DNA of 64,000 bases from contig WAEK01000003.1 in assembly GCA_011634665.1 (NCBI GenBank), positions 619,001 to 683,000 of the forward strand, read 5' to 3'. This document shows positions 1-12,700 of this stretch, one piece after another. The DNA comes from Mortierella sp. BCC40632. Taxonomy: Eukaryota > Mortierellomycota > Mortierellomycetes > Mortierellales > Mortierellaceae. The translations under genes were made by a program, and so were the position numbers. The notes under the pieces are model-generated. The model ran no database searches, had not been told where the DNA came from, and saw only the letters and a list, made by a program, of their open reading frames with translations. Each line of letters begins with the position of its first letter. Position 1 is the first letter of the stretch.

Positions 1-848
1 CCATCACCTGAAATGGAGAAATTACTGGAACCTCGGAAGGAAGGGGGTCTGGCTTTTGTTGGGAGAAGTCGTCAGAGTTAATGTCGCGTTCTCTTTCAAT
101 CTATGACCCCTTCTCTCTCATTCTCTCACTCTCTCACTCTCTCGCTCTCTCGCTCACATCCCGAAGTACCCTTTTTCATTATTATTTTTCTTTCTCTGCC
201 TAACAAGCTAACGACCCAATGCTCCAGATCAGGAGCTGCGGCCTCTTTGCTATGAGAGCATCTTTACCGTTATGGTTTCTTGAATTGCCTTTTTTTTTTT
301 TTCTTTTCTTTCTTTTCTTTTTTTTTTTTTTTTTCCTTTGGAGTATATTCACCAATTGCTATAGACACTCACTCTAAAATGAGGAGGAAGAAAAATTCAG
401 TTGTCTGGTGGGCGAAGCAATCTCTGGCGGGAAATCCCTTTCCATCCAATTTGGACGACTCCAAACACGCCCCCCCCCCCTAATTTCTTTTTCCATCTCT
501 CTCTCTCTCTCTCTCTCTTACTTTTACCACTGTGCCGGTCAGTGCTTCTCCAGCCAACGTGCATCCCGCCTTTTGCTTATGGAATGGCAAATATCATTGT
601 TGGGGGTACCCATAATAGTGGAAGGCTTTTTCCTCTGACCAATTTTTTTTTCCTTGCTTTTTTTTTTTTTTTTTTTTTTTGGGCAAAGCAGACACCCGCG
701 AACCGGGAAGGACTTTTCAATTTTGAGGGGGGGATGGAGGGGATAGTCCCAATTGGTCTGTAGTGGGGAAGAGACATCCATTGAAAGGAGAAGGGACGTT
801 CCAAGGGAAAGCAATCAACCCAACCGCATTATTTAACAAGAATTGGCA

Positions 849-881
<33 letters not shown>

Positions 882-973
882 TAATGTAGATTAATAACCA
901 GATGAGACGGCCTGCAGAAGATGTTACTTCCACCTCCTAGCTTTTTTCTTTCTTTCTTTCTTTCTAATCCAAT

Positions 974-1008
<35 letters not shown>

Positions 1009-1085
1009 ACAGGATGTGGGCCAGGGGGTAGGTCGATAAGGCGACAATTAACAAGGGGAGGGATCAGGCAAACCCTTTGAATCCC

Positions 1086-1127
<42 letters not shown>

Positions 1128-1219
1128 CGTTTCCTCCGCCTTCCCATACGTACCCTGGTATCCTTCACTCCAAAGACATCAAGCAAATGCATGAAGCTCC
1201 CACCCCTTTCCAGGCCGTT

Positions 1220-1255
<36 letters not shown>

Positions 1256-4200
1256 TTGTTGTTGTTGTTGTTGTTCTTGCTGTTCTTGTTGTTTGTTTGT
1301 TGATTGGTCGTCCTGTAGAAGGGCCTAGGCAAAAAGACAAGAGATGCAGATGAGTACTATTTGTGTCTGTACGAGGTGGTAGTTGGAGATGAAGGCAGGT
1401 GTGTGTGTAGCAGAGGGAATAGTCTACGGAGACATAAATTGGTCAAGTTTTAGAACCTGTTGTAATGGATGTAGAGTGGAGGGAGATTACGATGGTCTAA
1501 GGATAAGGAGAGAAAGGAGATAGGCTAGATGGTCATTTGGAGGTGGTACTTTCAAGGTTATAGTGCCTTGGAAGCACTTCTGGGTGTGCCATGACCCAGT
1601 CAACCAGAACAGGGAGATAAGGAAGAGCGTGGGTAGAAGTGGAGACGATGAGAAAGTCTGAGAGTGAGAAAAATGTATCTTTTCTTTCTTTCAAGACTGG
1701 GCTAGACCTATCTCGATGTTTGAGTCCTGTAAAGGTGAGGAAGATATGAGAACAAGACAGAGCGAGAAAACCCCTTCGAAAAATCGCATAGAGACTCAGT
1801 GATGGAAGAGACTAGCGAGTATTTATCGGAAAGACACATACAGAGAGCTACAGATGATAAGGAAATACTTATTTCTAAAGCATTGTCTGTCGAAAGTCAT
1901 CATGATGACTTTTAATACTTCTACTGCTCCCAGAAATGTAAATAGAGACAGGGCGATGTCCAGAGTTACTTATTGGCTTTGAATTCTCTGAGGTGGCCTC
2001 GTAGACGAAACTTCAGCATTATGTGGATGCAAAAGAAAAAAAAATAGGACTGAGTAAACATTCTCATGTGTAGGTTGATACTGAAGTATTGACCAATCCC
2101 ATTTGCAAATGCTTACCGACCTAGATCTATTGTCTTTTTTTTACTGCCATTGAAATGAACTGAGCTCGAAAACTGAGAGGACGCCCGTTTCTCCGACAAC
2201 GCGCGAAAAGGTGGAGTTCGTCTTGCACTTGCACATTTCTACTAGTGGTTTACGCTGCTTGGTATTTAAGAAGTAGTAGACTATCAAGTCAGATTGTTTA
2301 CTTATGGTGTATTGTCTCTCTTGTGCCTTTTGCGCAAAAACCAAAATCCTCAGCATGGTGTACCAAGACTACATTTTTCACCAGAATTTACCTGCATGGA
2401 GCGTGGCCACTTATTTGATATTTTCTCTGGTTTGTTCATCGTTGGAGTTTGCTAGTTTCGACATGTACTCTATTTTCCGCGATTCAGGGGCGAGTAGGTG
2501 TATGTTCTACGCTGTAGCGCATCCAGAGAAGCAAGTATCTTGCTCTGTTGGAGAGGCTAGGACACATTCCCTATTGATACATCTCCTCTACTCTCATCAC
2601 TGGTGGAGCTCCTCAGCCTACTTTGTTGACCCGAAAGAAACTCAATTCCCGACCATGTATACGTTAACAAACGGGCAGATAGATTATTACATTCTTATTC
2701 ATACTGAAGAGGGAAAAGCAAGGACAGCACTCAGGTTATAAATACTCTGTAGACTGAATCTATGAAGTAGGAGAGCCTTCACGAGCATGAAAAAAAAATC
2801 CAGGAGAACAAACTCGGCCTTATTATAGCAAACCACCCGTCTCTTTTCTTGTCAGAATTTGTGCCCTTCTCATTCCTTTTTTAAAAAGCCCCTCTCTGCT
2901 CATACCTCTGCTGAACACGAAGTTTCTCATCCAGATCACTTGCACAAAGCGCTGGCTCTTAAACACCAATCTTCCTTACTCTTCTATCTTAAGCTTGCTT
3001 CCACCATTGCTCGTTCAAAGAACTGAGGTCCGTGACCATACTGCTGAAGTTTCGCGTAGTGGTACCCAGACTCTTGTCAATACTTATGAATAGGTGCGGA
3101 GCAAATGTCCAAGATAGCGTTCGCTCAATGCCTAGTCTTAAGCCAAAGTTTATTACGCGATAACAGTCTGTTGCAACAATCAAAATATTTGGATGTCAAA
3201 AGGAAGGAGGAGCCATCGTTATTGCTTATGTTGCTTTTCCTCTATCATAGCCTTGTCGCAGCTCATGTTAATGGTGAGGGTACCTAACCATCAAAAGAAT
3301 CTAGAGAAAACGAAACCCAGATGAATCCAGAACCGACGTAAGGGGCCAATAAGAAATCTACCCGCACACGCTCTTTTTTCGTACCGTATCTTTTACACCC
3401 TACTCAGCCTCTGCCGTTGCAGCCCTCAAGACCTACTGTCCTTTATCTGATTATCCGAAGAGAAAAGGTGTGGCTGATGTGATAGCTCTAGAGCGAAACG
3501 GGTAAGTCTTGCAGAAAGGATGGTGCCTGGCAAAACACAAACGGAAACTATTTCCCCTATCGACAAGCTTCTCTCCTTCTCGTGAGACCTTGTGTAAAGT
3601 AGCCACTCTACAGAGAAACCATTAGAACCAAGGGTCGCCGAGCAGCCGCGTCAGGTCGAGGAAACCTACGCGCGTCAACGCCAAAAGTGAGAAAACGGGC
3701 CGCCTCCTGTTCTAGAGCAGTCACGCGGGGGGGAGTGGGGCGCGTGTGCTCACTGTGCTGGCTTTTTTTTTCCTCCTCCGCTCAGTTCAACTCTTCCTTC
3801 TTTCTTCCTCTCCTGCCTCTTTGTATTCACCCCGCCACAGCAAAAACGCCTTGGCGACATTCTATGCGCAGGTGAGAGGCCCATTCTCCACGTTGCAGAG
3901 GGACCAAAAAAAAGAAAAAAAAAACGACGACGACGACGACGACGACGACGACACACTCGCTCTCTGCTCTTTAGATTCTACACTCGCCCGAAAAGGATGC
4001 CAGTTTCTTCTGACAAGTAGCTCATCTCTCTCCCTCTCTCTCTCTCTCTTTTTTTTTTTTTTATTTCATTCTCTCATCCCCACAACGTCTTGGTCTTTTT
4101 GGCTGCGACTCGTCTCCCCCCCTCTCTTCTTCCCCCTTTTTGTCTTTTTTAGTATCCTGGTTTGACAACAGCCAAGTAGAGACTACTCTCTTTTTTCAAG

Positions 4201-4417
4201 CGCCCAACAAAGAGACAGCGACTAGCACCGACCATTCTTTTTTTTTCTTCTTTTCCTTCAACGCTCCCATTTCCACGCCACCTTTTTTTTTTTTTCTTCC
4301 TGTTTGTTTCTTTCCACCTGCAAGACTAGGACTTACCAAAAGACAACGACAACAACAACGACAACAAAACAAACGGACAAAAAAGAAAAAAAAAAAAAAA
4401 AAAAAAACCACATCACC
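1..4417. other. gene-poor, low-complexity stretch upstream of SNX4
   Basis: No reading frame here resembles a protein family. The stretch holds long homopolymers (T runs near 660-680 and 851-880, an A run near 977-1004, T runs near 1220-1253), a (CT)n tract near 1090-1124 and a CGA triplet run near 3925-3952. The part from about 1330 to 3650 is ordinary mixed-composition sequence with only short open frames. The longest is 145 codons at 2304-2741 (+); it has no recognisable domain and no splice context. The last 700 bases are C/T-rich and probably belong to the promoter and 5' leader of the gene starting at 4418. Confidence 0.6.
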
Positions 4418-7197
4418 ATGGACAATGACGACATTGGTTACAGCTCCGTGGCCTGGGATACTTACTCCCCTGCAGGGAGCAGGAACCATGGCGGGTCAGG
4501 AGGTCTAGGCAACATTAGTGATGACAATGACTCTATCTCCAACCCTACCAGTGGCAACAACAACAACAATGGCAGCAACAACCATCATGCCTCGACTGGA
4601 CTCCATTCATCCCTCTTTTCATCCGACGATGAAGACGACCATGACCATTTGGCGGCTGCCTCGTCCGTCATTCTTCCTGCAGAAACTTCAGCCTGGGCAG
4701 AGGAATCGTTGGATAGTGAAGTGATTGATATCCATGGCGATGACCACGTGGGGGCTGGTAGTGGCAGTGGTAGTAGCAGTGGAGGCAATGCTGCTGTTCA
4801 TGCGAGTGGCAGCACCAACTTTTATGGGAGCCATGACCATGAGGATGAAGTAGAGTCGCCCAATCGCTCTACAGAGCATGAAGACAGGGTAAGCATGTGT
4901 ATTGAAATAGGAGAGAGTGTGTGCGTGAGAGAGCGTGAGAGAGTGAGCGCGAGTGTGAGAGTAAGAGAGAATGGGTAGGAGGAGGAGGAGGAGGAGGAGG
5001 ACAGTTCCTCCTCTTTCTCTCCTGGCCTTGTTTGTACATTTTACTAATGGCTCGTCATGGCTCTTTGACACTACTTCAATTCATATTGAACACAGGCACA
5101 CGGAAAGAGCGTGAAACGGGACACGGCTCATGTGCGGACAGAATCGGACTTGGTGGCCATGGCTGACGAACGCCTTGCCAGTAGGATTTCGATGGAAATC
5201 ACTGTTCCCGACTATAAAAAAGTCGAAGGCGGTTCCAAAGAGTATATCTCGTACAAGGTCGTTACCAAGGTATGAAGAAGAAGAAAAAGAAGAGGGGAAA
5301 AAGTGCCAAGACTTTCTGTTCACAGTAGCGCAGCTTGTTTTCTTTTCTAGGGAATCGGGTCAAGAGACTGAGTCCCTTTGTCTCGTTTTTTTCTTTTTTC
5401 TTTTCTTTATTTCCTTCGATAACAATAGACAGACAGCCCCGACTTTGGGTCACCCGAAGTAACTGTTTTCCGACGTTTCCAAGACTTTGTCTGGCTACAC
5501 GCAGTCTTGAGTAGAGATTACCCGTCAGCAGTCATACCCCCATTGCCAGATAAGCAACGCATGCGTAAGTTGGATGATAAGAAAAAAGCCATTCAGGAGG
5601 CAGGAAACAAAAGAGTTCCAGGTTCTTTTTTGGTGCCCTTTTCTTTTTCTTGTTCTTTTTTCCCATTCTTACCTTGCTCCTCATCCTCCCGAGAATAGGC
5701 TATGTACGCGGAGACCGTTTCAGCGACGATTTTATCACAAAGAGGAGAGACAGTCTGGAGCGATTCCTTCGCAAGATTGCAGTCCATCCAACTCTGCAAC
5801 GGGTTCAGTATGTGCGCATCTTTTTAGAATCGCACGACTTTAATTCGGAGCAGGCGACACAGAACACCAAGAAGCGACCTGATGATGGTCCCTTGGATAC
5901 GATTGGAGATGCACTTTTGAATGCGTTTGCCAAGATCAAGAAACCGGATCAGAGGTTTGTGACGATGCGTGATGAGGTGGACAAGTTTGAGGAAGATCTT
6001 CAGACATTGGAGAAGCTTGAGCAGAGGATTCTGAAACGTCATGAAGAACTGGAGATGGATTACCGAGAGTTTGGAGGCTCGATTGCGGGACTTGGAAGTC
6101 TAGAGACTGGTATCACGCATAGTCTTCACCGACTGGGTCTCACGGTGGCAGACTATGCTACAGAGATGCACAAGCTTGTAAGTGTATTTTATTTATTTAT
6201 TTCGTTTTTTATTTTTAAAGAGAAGATGGTAGAGAGAGGAAGATATCTGTCTCATGGTTTTGTAATATCCAAAGATGGAGGAGGTGAGAAAGAGATGGAT
6301 TGTTTTAATGACATGATGTTTTATTTTCTTTTTTTTTTTTTTTTTTCTTCCGCATAGACTACACGTGAGGATGCCCAGTTCTTGTCGCAACTCCATGACT
6401 GTCTTGCTTACTGCAACAGCGTAAAGGTAAGGTGGTCCTAGTGACAGAAATCTCGACTCTCTTTTCTTTTTCTTTTTCTTTTTCTTTTTTTTCCTACTCT
6501 ACCACCAGGATGGTTGATTGTGCTTTTCCAATCTATGCGCTCCTAAACTGAAAGAAAAAAAATAACAACTCGATTCCATCTCTTGAAAAAAAAAAAAAAA
6601 AAATAGAATGTATTAAAGCTCAGGGATCAGAAACAGCTGGATTTTTGAGGAACTCTCGGACTACTTGCAGCAGCAGACCGCAGAAAGACAGCGCCTGTTG
6701 AGCAATGGACGAAGTGGATCATCCAGTATTGGAGGATTCTTCCAGCAAAAGATGGATGAAATCAAGGGAGTTGACCAAGAGCGTGCTAGACAAGACAAGC
6801 TGAAGCGAGTCGAAGAAAGGATGGGCGAGGTAATTAATGCTATTTTACTTTTACTTTTACTTCTTTCTTTCCTTTTGAACTGTTCACCAATGCTAATGCC
6901 TCTATGTTTTACGCTCCTTACATCGTCCTTGAAAAAAATCTGGAATTTATTTGTTGCACTTGACAGCTGACCAAGGCAGTGGATGAGAGTACCTATATTT
7001 CGGAAGCGTTCTCGAATGAGGCAGCGATGGAGTTCAAGTTTTTCCAGTTGCAAAAGACAAAAGATTTGAGACAATGTCTGATGGACTATAGCTCTGGCAG
7101 GGTGGATTTCTTTGAGAAGAGTTTGGCTCTTTGGGACGACATTATTCCCGAGCTGGAGAAGATTGGTTCCTATGCTCCTGAGCCACCCCGTCCATGA
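4418..7197 (+). CDS. SNX4: sorting nexin Snx4/Atg24 (PX-BAR), with one apparent frameshift
   Basis: PX-BAR sorting nexin. In yeasts Snx4 pairs with Snx41 or Atg20, binds PtdIns3P on endosomes, returns SNAREs to the Golgi and serves selective autophagy. Exons: 4418-4888, 5096-5269, 5429-5564, 5699-6177, 6358-6426, 6607-6829, 6967-7197, about 593 residues. The first 190 residues are low-complexity (Gly, Ser, Asn, acidic). The PX domain follows, with RRFQDF, the PPLPDKQ loop and the RRDSLERFL helix across exons 2-4. The rest is a BAR-type coiled coil with RDQKQLDFEELSDYL, typical of fungal Snx4. The ATG at 4418 lies in a Kozak-like CACCATGG. Oddity: in exon 6 the frame breaks in a T5 run at 6642-6646; with four Ts the family motif reads through. 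Summed exon length is one base over a multiple of three, as expected for one extra base. Snx41 is the main alternative, but the BAR motifs fit Snx4 better. Confidence 0.88.
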
Positions 7198-8015
7198 AGG
7201 AAAATATATCGATATATTTTTTATATACATTTTAGGGGAGGTGGAAAGGGAGAGGGGAGAGCGACTTGAGAGAGAATGTGGGAGAATGTGGGGAAGGAAG
7301 ATCGCATGGATCCTGCTGTGATAGGACCAGAAAAGGAGAAGACGCATAGTTCGTAGATTTAAAAAACAAAAAAAAAAACAAAAAAGGGAATACCTGTTTC
7401 TACACCAGACCCAATTGCTCATTCTAGACAACAGGACGGTTAGGGTACGACGGGGCTGTGCATGTTGCTCTGGCTTTCTTTTTTTGTCCGTAGATCTTTA
7501 TGCGCCTTGGACCCCGCGACCTTATCTCGAGTAGGGCGGGAGAGAGAGGGGATGAATTTGTAATCCTAGAGTCGGGTCCGTGGTACTGGGACGGGGGGGA
7601 GAGAGGTAGAAGGCTGACCTCTCGGGAGCAAGAACCAATTGAGAGTCGTTCGACTCTTGGCTTGAGATGGCTCTCTTTCGCTTCTTTCGGCAGTTATCGC
7701 CGAGAAAGAGAGAAAGAGAGAAAGAAAGAAAGAAAATAATAAAATGGACTTGGGTTGTTGGCCAGGGATGGCCGGGCCGGTTGGTCGGCAAAGTCAGTCG
7801 ACTGATTTCGGTCAATGGGGGAGATCACAGGACCAAGATGCTCCCGGCGTTGAACGCCATTCCTGCGCCGCGTCATTCTAATCTCTCGATCCTTTTGTCA
7901 TTCCTATAAAATCCCCTTCTGTGGTCTCGTTTTTCTTTCTCTTTCTTTCTTTCTTTCTCCTCACACACGCTCTTTTCTCTCTCCACACCTGCTCTCTCGC
8001 TTTCACCTTTTCTAT

Positions 8016-8051
<36 letters not shown>

Positions 8052-8096
8052 GCACCTTTTTCTTTCTACCCTCCCACCTTTATCCTCTTTTTCACC
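7198..8096. other. intergenic spacer SNX4 / GST-like gene
   Basis: No gene seen. The right part is strongly C/T-rich: a CTTT-rich run near 7930-7960 and a (CT)n tract near 8017-8050. It ends directly before the ATG at 8097 and is probably core promoter or 5' leader of the next gene. Confidence 0.5.
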
Positions 8097-9344
8097 ATGG
8101 TTGCAGTGTACGAGGCTACTTCGGGTGTTGACACATCCCGCCAGGCTGCCATCTTGGATGCACCTGACTCGACCTATTCGATGCTTTACTTTGATACTCA
8201 AGGCATTTGCAACCCTATCCGTAACTTGCTTGCACTTGGCAATGCTACGTGGAAGCAGCTTTACCCCCAGGTTTGTCATGATAAGAAAAGAAATTGGCTG
8301 TCTAAGGAGGAAAGAGAAAGAAAGAAAAGAAAGAAAGAAAGGGAAAAAAAACTCACACGGAAAAGAGAATGTCTTTTGATTTACTTTTCTTTTTTTTGGG
8401 GGGGGTTATTATGACTTGAATACAGGAATGGGAGAACGAAGACAATTTGGACAAGTCGTCTACGCCATTTGAGGTCACTCCCGTCCTTTACGTCCATGCC
8501 AAGGATGGCTCCGAGGTAAAGTATATATTGAACTGCGCACGCACCCAAACAAAAAAAATAAATAATATATAATTGAACTTCGCATCAACTCATCTTCTCT
8601 ACCATTGGACGCCCTTTCTCTCTCTCTCTCTATCTATCTTCTATCTATCTCTTACAAATAACATAGACTGTAGCCATCTCTGAAAGCAGGCCAATCGAGA
8701 TTTACTTGGCCAAAAAGTTCAATCTCTTGGGCAAGAACTCGTATGAACAAGCCTTGATCTTGTCCTTTCACTCCAACACGGCCTCGGCCTTTGACGAGTT
8801 CTTGCATACTGCCGTGGCTCTTCAGGCAACTCCCGAGGTGAAGCAGGAGCAGGTGGCCTACTTTCTCAAGAACAAGCTCCCGAAATGGATTCGAATCCAT
8901 GAAGAACATCTTCGTGCCAATGGCTCGAATGGCCACTATGTTGGTGACCAGGTAAAAGAAGGAGAGATGTTGTCTTCTTTTTTTTTAATTTTTTTTTTTA
9001 TTCGACACTTGGGGGGGTAATGCTATTTGTTCTAAAGACACCTTTTCTTTTTTTTTTTTTTTGTCCTCTCTTTCCACACTTTCCAGATCTCGCTGGCTGA
9101 TCTTCGAACAGCCGATTTCGTGGACATGTCACTTCGATTCCCTCCAGTGTCCCAGATGTTCACTCCCGAGACCACTCCAGCACTTCTCAAGGTCAAGGCC
9201 AAGGTCGATTCTCATCCATTGATCATTCAATGGAGAGAAACCGAGTTGTTCAAGAGTCTTCGCCCTTCGAGAGCTCACCCTTCCATGCCTCGTGCCTCAG
9301 GCACAGGCATCAATGACCGCAAAGGAAACAAGCAAGGTCCTTAG
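8097..9344 (+). CDS. glutathione S-transferase-like protein (sigma/prostaglandin-synthase type fold)
   Basis: Soluble GST-fold protein, likely cytosolic, joining glutathione to electrophiles or acting as a GST-like structural protein. Exons 8097-8270, 8426-8515, 8667-8951 and 9087-9344 join in frame to 268 residues. The N-terminal thioredoxin-like half contains YSMLYFDTQGICNPIRNLLAL (split by the strand-helix of the fold), the TPVLYV segment where GSTs carry their cis-proline, and AISESRPIEIYLAKKFNLLG, the usual glutathione-binding Glu/Ser-Arg region. The helical C-terminal half has GHYVGDQISLADLRTADFV, the GST_C N-capping box. The last 30 residues are a basic, disordered extension. Length is slightly above the usual 200-220. 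The subclass is inferred; catalytic activity cannot be judged from sequence alone. Confidence 0.82.
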
Positions 9345-9778
9345 AAAAACAAGAAAAAAAAATTGAGTTTCCTCCCTATTTTAGCAGCGTCCTTTATTTT
9401 TTCTCTCGCTCGCTCTAGTCCCCAAAAAACGCGCGCACACATTTTTGAGAAAAAAAAAAAAAAAATACCAAGTGCACCTTTTTTTAGCACTTGGACCAAT
9501 TTGTCAACAACAAAAAAAAAAAAAAAAAAAAGAAAATTAACTTCTCAATAGATGATAATTTTTTTATTTGGAGAGCTACAAAAGAGGAGTGTGTGAGTGA
9601 GTAAAGAGAGTGGAGGTTGTGTGCAGAGTTGTGAGGCCTATTTACACAATGGAAGTAAAGAATAATAATAGAAAAAAGAAAAAAGAAAATAACAATGACT
9701 AGGGGAGGGGGAAAAAAAAAAAAAATGAGAGTGCGATACAATGAAGAAGAAGAAAAAAAAGGTCGGAAACGAGCATCT
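9345..9778. other. convergent 3' spacer between the GST-like gene and VPS10
   Basis: Both neighbours end here (tail to tail). The spacer is A-rich, with A runs near 9451-9464, 9511-9530 and 9712-9725. No gene was seen. It presumably holds both polyadenylation sites. Confidence 0.5.
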
Positions 9779-12700
9779 CTAAACCATCTCGTTCAGACTC
9801 TCATTGTCATCCTCACTCTCATCCCTATATCGCTCCTGTGCGTCTTGAAGACCCTCACTTCCATGATTACCCAACAATGCATCTCCTCCTCCTCCACCGC
9901 CTCTCGTCCGTCCACTTGCAAGTCCTCCTGAGCTCATATCTTGCAATCCTTCTTCATCATCGTCTCCATCCAGGTAATGATCAAAGTAATCATCCATGAT
10001 CACCTCTCCTGGCTCTTGACTTAGATTCTGGTATCGGTATCCTCCACCTCGGTTAAAGCTAAAGAACTGTCTCACACGATTTGGCAGAATCGAGGGCATC
10101 TTGTCTGTCACCTTGCCCCAAGCCTGATACACCACATCTGGTACACCGAAACGCATTCGACCCCATGAGCTTGAAATCGTTCTTGGTAAAACTGCAGGCA
10201 AAGAAGATGATCTTGGAAGTCGAAGTCGATCAAAGAATTGAGCTCCACCACTTCTTCGACCTCCCGTCAAAGTCTCATCCGTACCCGTAAGACGAATCCG
10301 AGATCGTCCAAAAAGATTCCGACCCTTGTGGCTGTTCAAGAACAAGACAATACCATACGCAAAGGCTCCTGAACCCATGAGAATGCCTGTCCATCCAAAG
10401 AAGCCCAGACCACGACGACTACGACCAGGACAATACTTCTTGACACCAAACAATTCATGATCTCCCTTACAACTCGAAAAGGCCATCTTACGATATCCAA
10501 TCGATTCATAGTAATAAGATTGATCCTCGGGCAAGTTGGCACAGACCTCCTTCTCGTCAAAAGTAACGGGCTTCGCATCCTTGATCAACACACACTTGCC
10601 ATTGGCATCTGGCTCGTAATTAAAGTCGCATTCAAAGTCCTTTTCGGTACATTGACATTGGTACTCGATCAAGTGAGGGTTGGTCGTCAACTCACCGACC
10701 CAACATTGCTTCTCTGGAATGCGACGATAGTATTCCACCTTGCGACCAAACATACATTGCTCTCCACGGAGGTCTGACAAACTCCATCGTTCAAAATCAT
10801 CATTGTTCTCATCCTTCAGATCCAGTCGACAAGTAGGAAGGTCCAGACCCGTGAAATCGATTTGGAAAATCAACTGCTTGGCAGTTCCAGCTCGGGGAAC
10901 AGCAAACAACAAGAATGACTTGGCAATACCATTTGACTTGGTAACAATATCGTTCACAATCACCTTCTCGGTCGTGAATTCAAATTGGGTAAAGGTCTTT
11001 CCATGATCGAGTGAGTACATCACATGGTCCGTGGGTTGGTTATCATCTCGTGCAAGGAGGAGAATACTGCCCTGATCACCGAAATCGTATTGATAGGGTC
11101 CGTGAAGGATTTCGGTCCAAGAGTGTCCACCATCTCGAGTCAAGAACGTATTACCCTCGGTATATTCACCCAAGGATGTACCCACGTTTCCGACACCGAT
11201 GGCCATACCTGGGATCGAAGAGGAACTAAAAAGATCCTCGACGTGCTTCCTGTCCAAGTAGTTGTGAAGATTCAAGCTGCACTCCTTGTTCTAATCCCAG
11301 GGAATGAATCCATGAACGAGTCGAGCATCACGTCAGCCTTTCTCTTTCTTCTAGGGTAGTAGTTTTATGCAGACGGGAGAAGAAGAGAAAAAAAGAGAAA
11401 AAAATCCTTACCTGGCATTCCTTGAATGGTTTTCCATCCATGTCGTGAGAAGGGGCCTTCAGAGGTGCCCATGACTTGCCATTGTCCACCGTGATCATGG
11501 ACCGAAGAATCTTCTTCTTGCCTTGGTTGGCTTCCTCTGGGTTGGTGACCTCGTTCAAAAGAGCAACTCCTTCCACTCCTTGCATCTTTTCAAAATCCAC
11601 ATTGCCCATGTCACCTTCGCTCACGTATTTCTTCGAAAGCGAAAAGTAGGTGCCGTTCGAGTCCGAGGTGAACAAGTTGCCAACCTTGTAACCCTTACGG
11701 TCAATGGCTGTGATAGCAAGGAACACTGAGCGAGTTGTCGAGTCCAAAACCGTGTATGCCTAAGAGTAATACCAAGACAATGGCTTAGTTAGGAATATGT
11801 TCATAGGATCAAGTCAGGCGAGCAAGAAAAAAAAAAGAGGAGGAAGGAAAGAGTACATACAGGATTGACAACATCGACATTAGCAGGATAGCGAGCCGTC
11901 TTAAAGTTGGTACCATCCATGGTGACAGAGATGCGAAGCTCTCGCTTGCTTTGAATGTACTAAATAATAGGGAGCCAATTTTTTGGAGAAAAATCCATAC
12001 CTCGTTAAGAGCAATTCCTAGAGTGTTGATCAACAAGTCCACTTCATAAAAAAAAAAAAAAAAAAAAAACTTACCTCGGCCACAATAAGATAATCCGAAT
12101 AAGTAGCATAGCCAGCAATCTCCTCAAACAGAACTTTGGACGTACGGAAGAAATTGTCCGAGTACACAAACTTCACAGGAGAATAGGGATCGATCGTTCG
12201 CTGAGATCCATACTTTTCTGGATATTGTTCACAATAAATACCCTGGATATTCACTTGCTTGAACTTGGAGTCTTGTGCCCAGGAACATGAACGGACCCAT
12301 GTCGTCAAGGAACGCCAAGTCTCTCCAGAATCCATGGTGTAAAAGGCTTCCGAGTGACATCGCTCGTTCCGATCATAATGACATCCCTCCTCACCAATGT
12401 AGATCATCCAGCCAGGTTCAGTTGGATGGAAAGACCATGGGTTCAATCCCAAATTCCTCGAGGCTGAATCCAGTGGCACCTTGAGCGAGTCCCAGTTCAG
12501 ACCTCGGTCTTGAGTCAGATACTGTTGACGACCTGCTGTGCTGATCACGGCCCTCATGTCATCATAAGGATTTCGCTGCAATCCAGTGGGTGTTCCCTCT
12601 CCAAACTGGGCAGGCTTCCAAGTCTTGCCATCATCCCGACTCTGGTAAATACCCGATTCAAGCTTGAGCATCGCAATATCGGACTTGGGGAAATAAAAGA

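Noticed and set aside
2304..2741. 145-codon open frame in the gene-poor left end
   Set aside because: No domain, no repeat of family motifs, no supportive splice sites, and composition like its surroundings. It is most likely a chance open frame.
6607..6680. Programmed frameshifting in SNX4
   Set aside because: No slippery heptamer, pseudoknot or family precedent. A one-base homopolymer error is simpler.
12005..12021. Possible 17-nt mini-exon in a VPS10 intron (acceptor TCTAG, donor GAG/GTATGG)
   Set aside because: It would shift the frame, whereas direct joining of 12075 to 11959 keeps the frame and reads well against the Vps10 fold.
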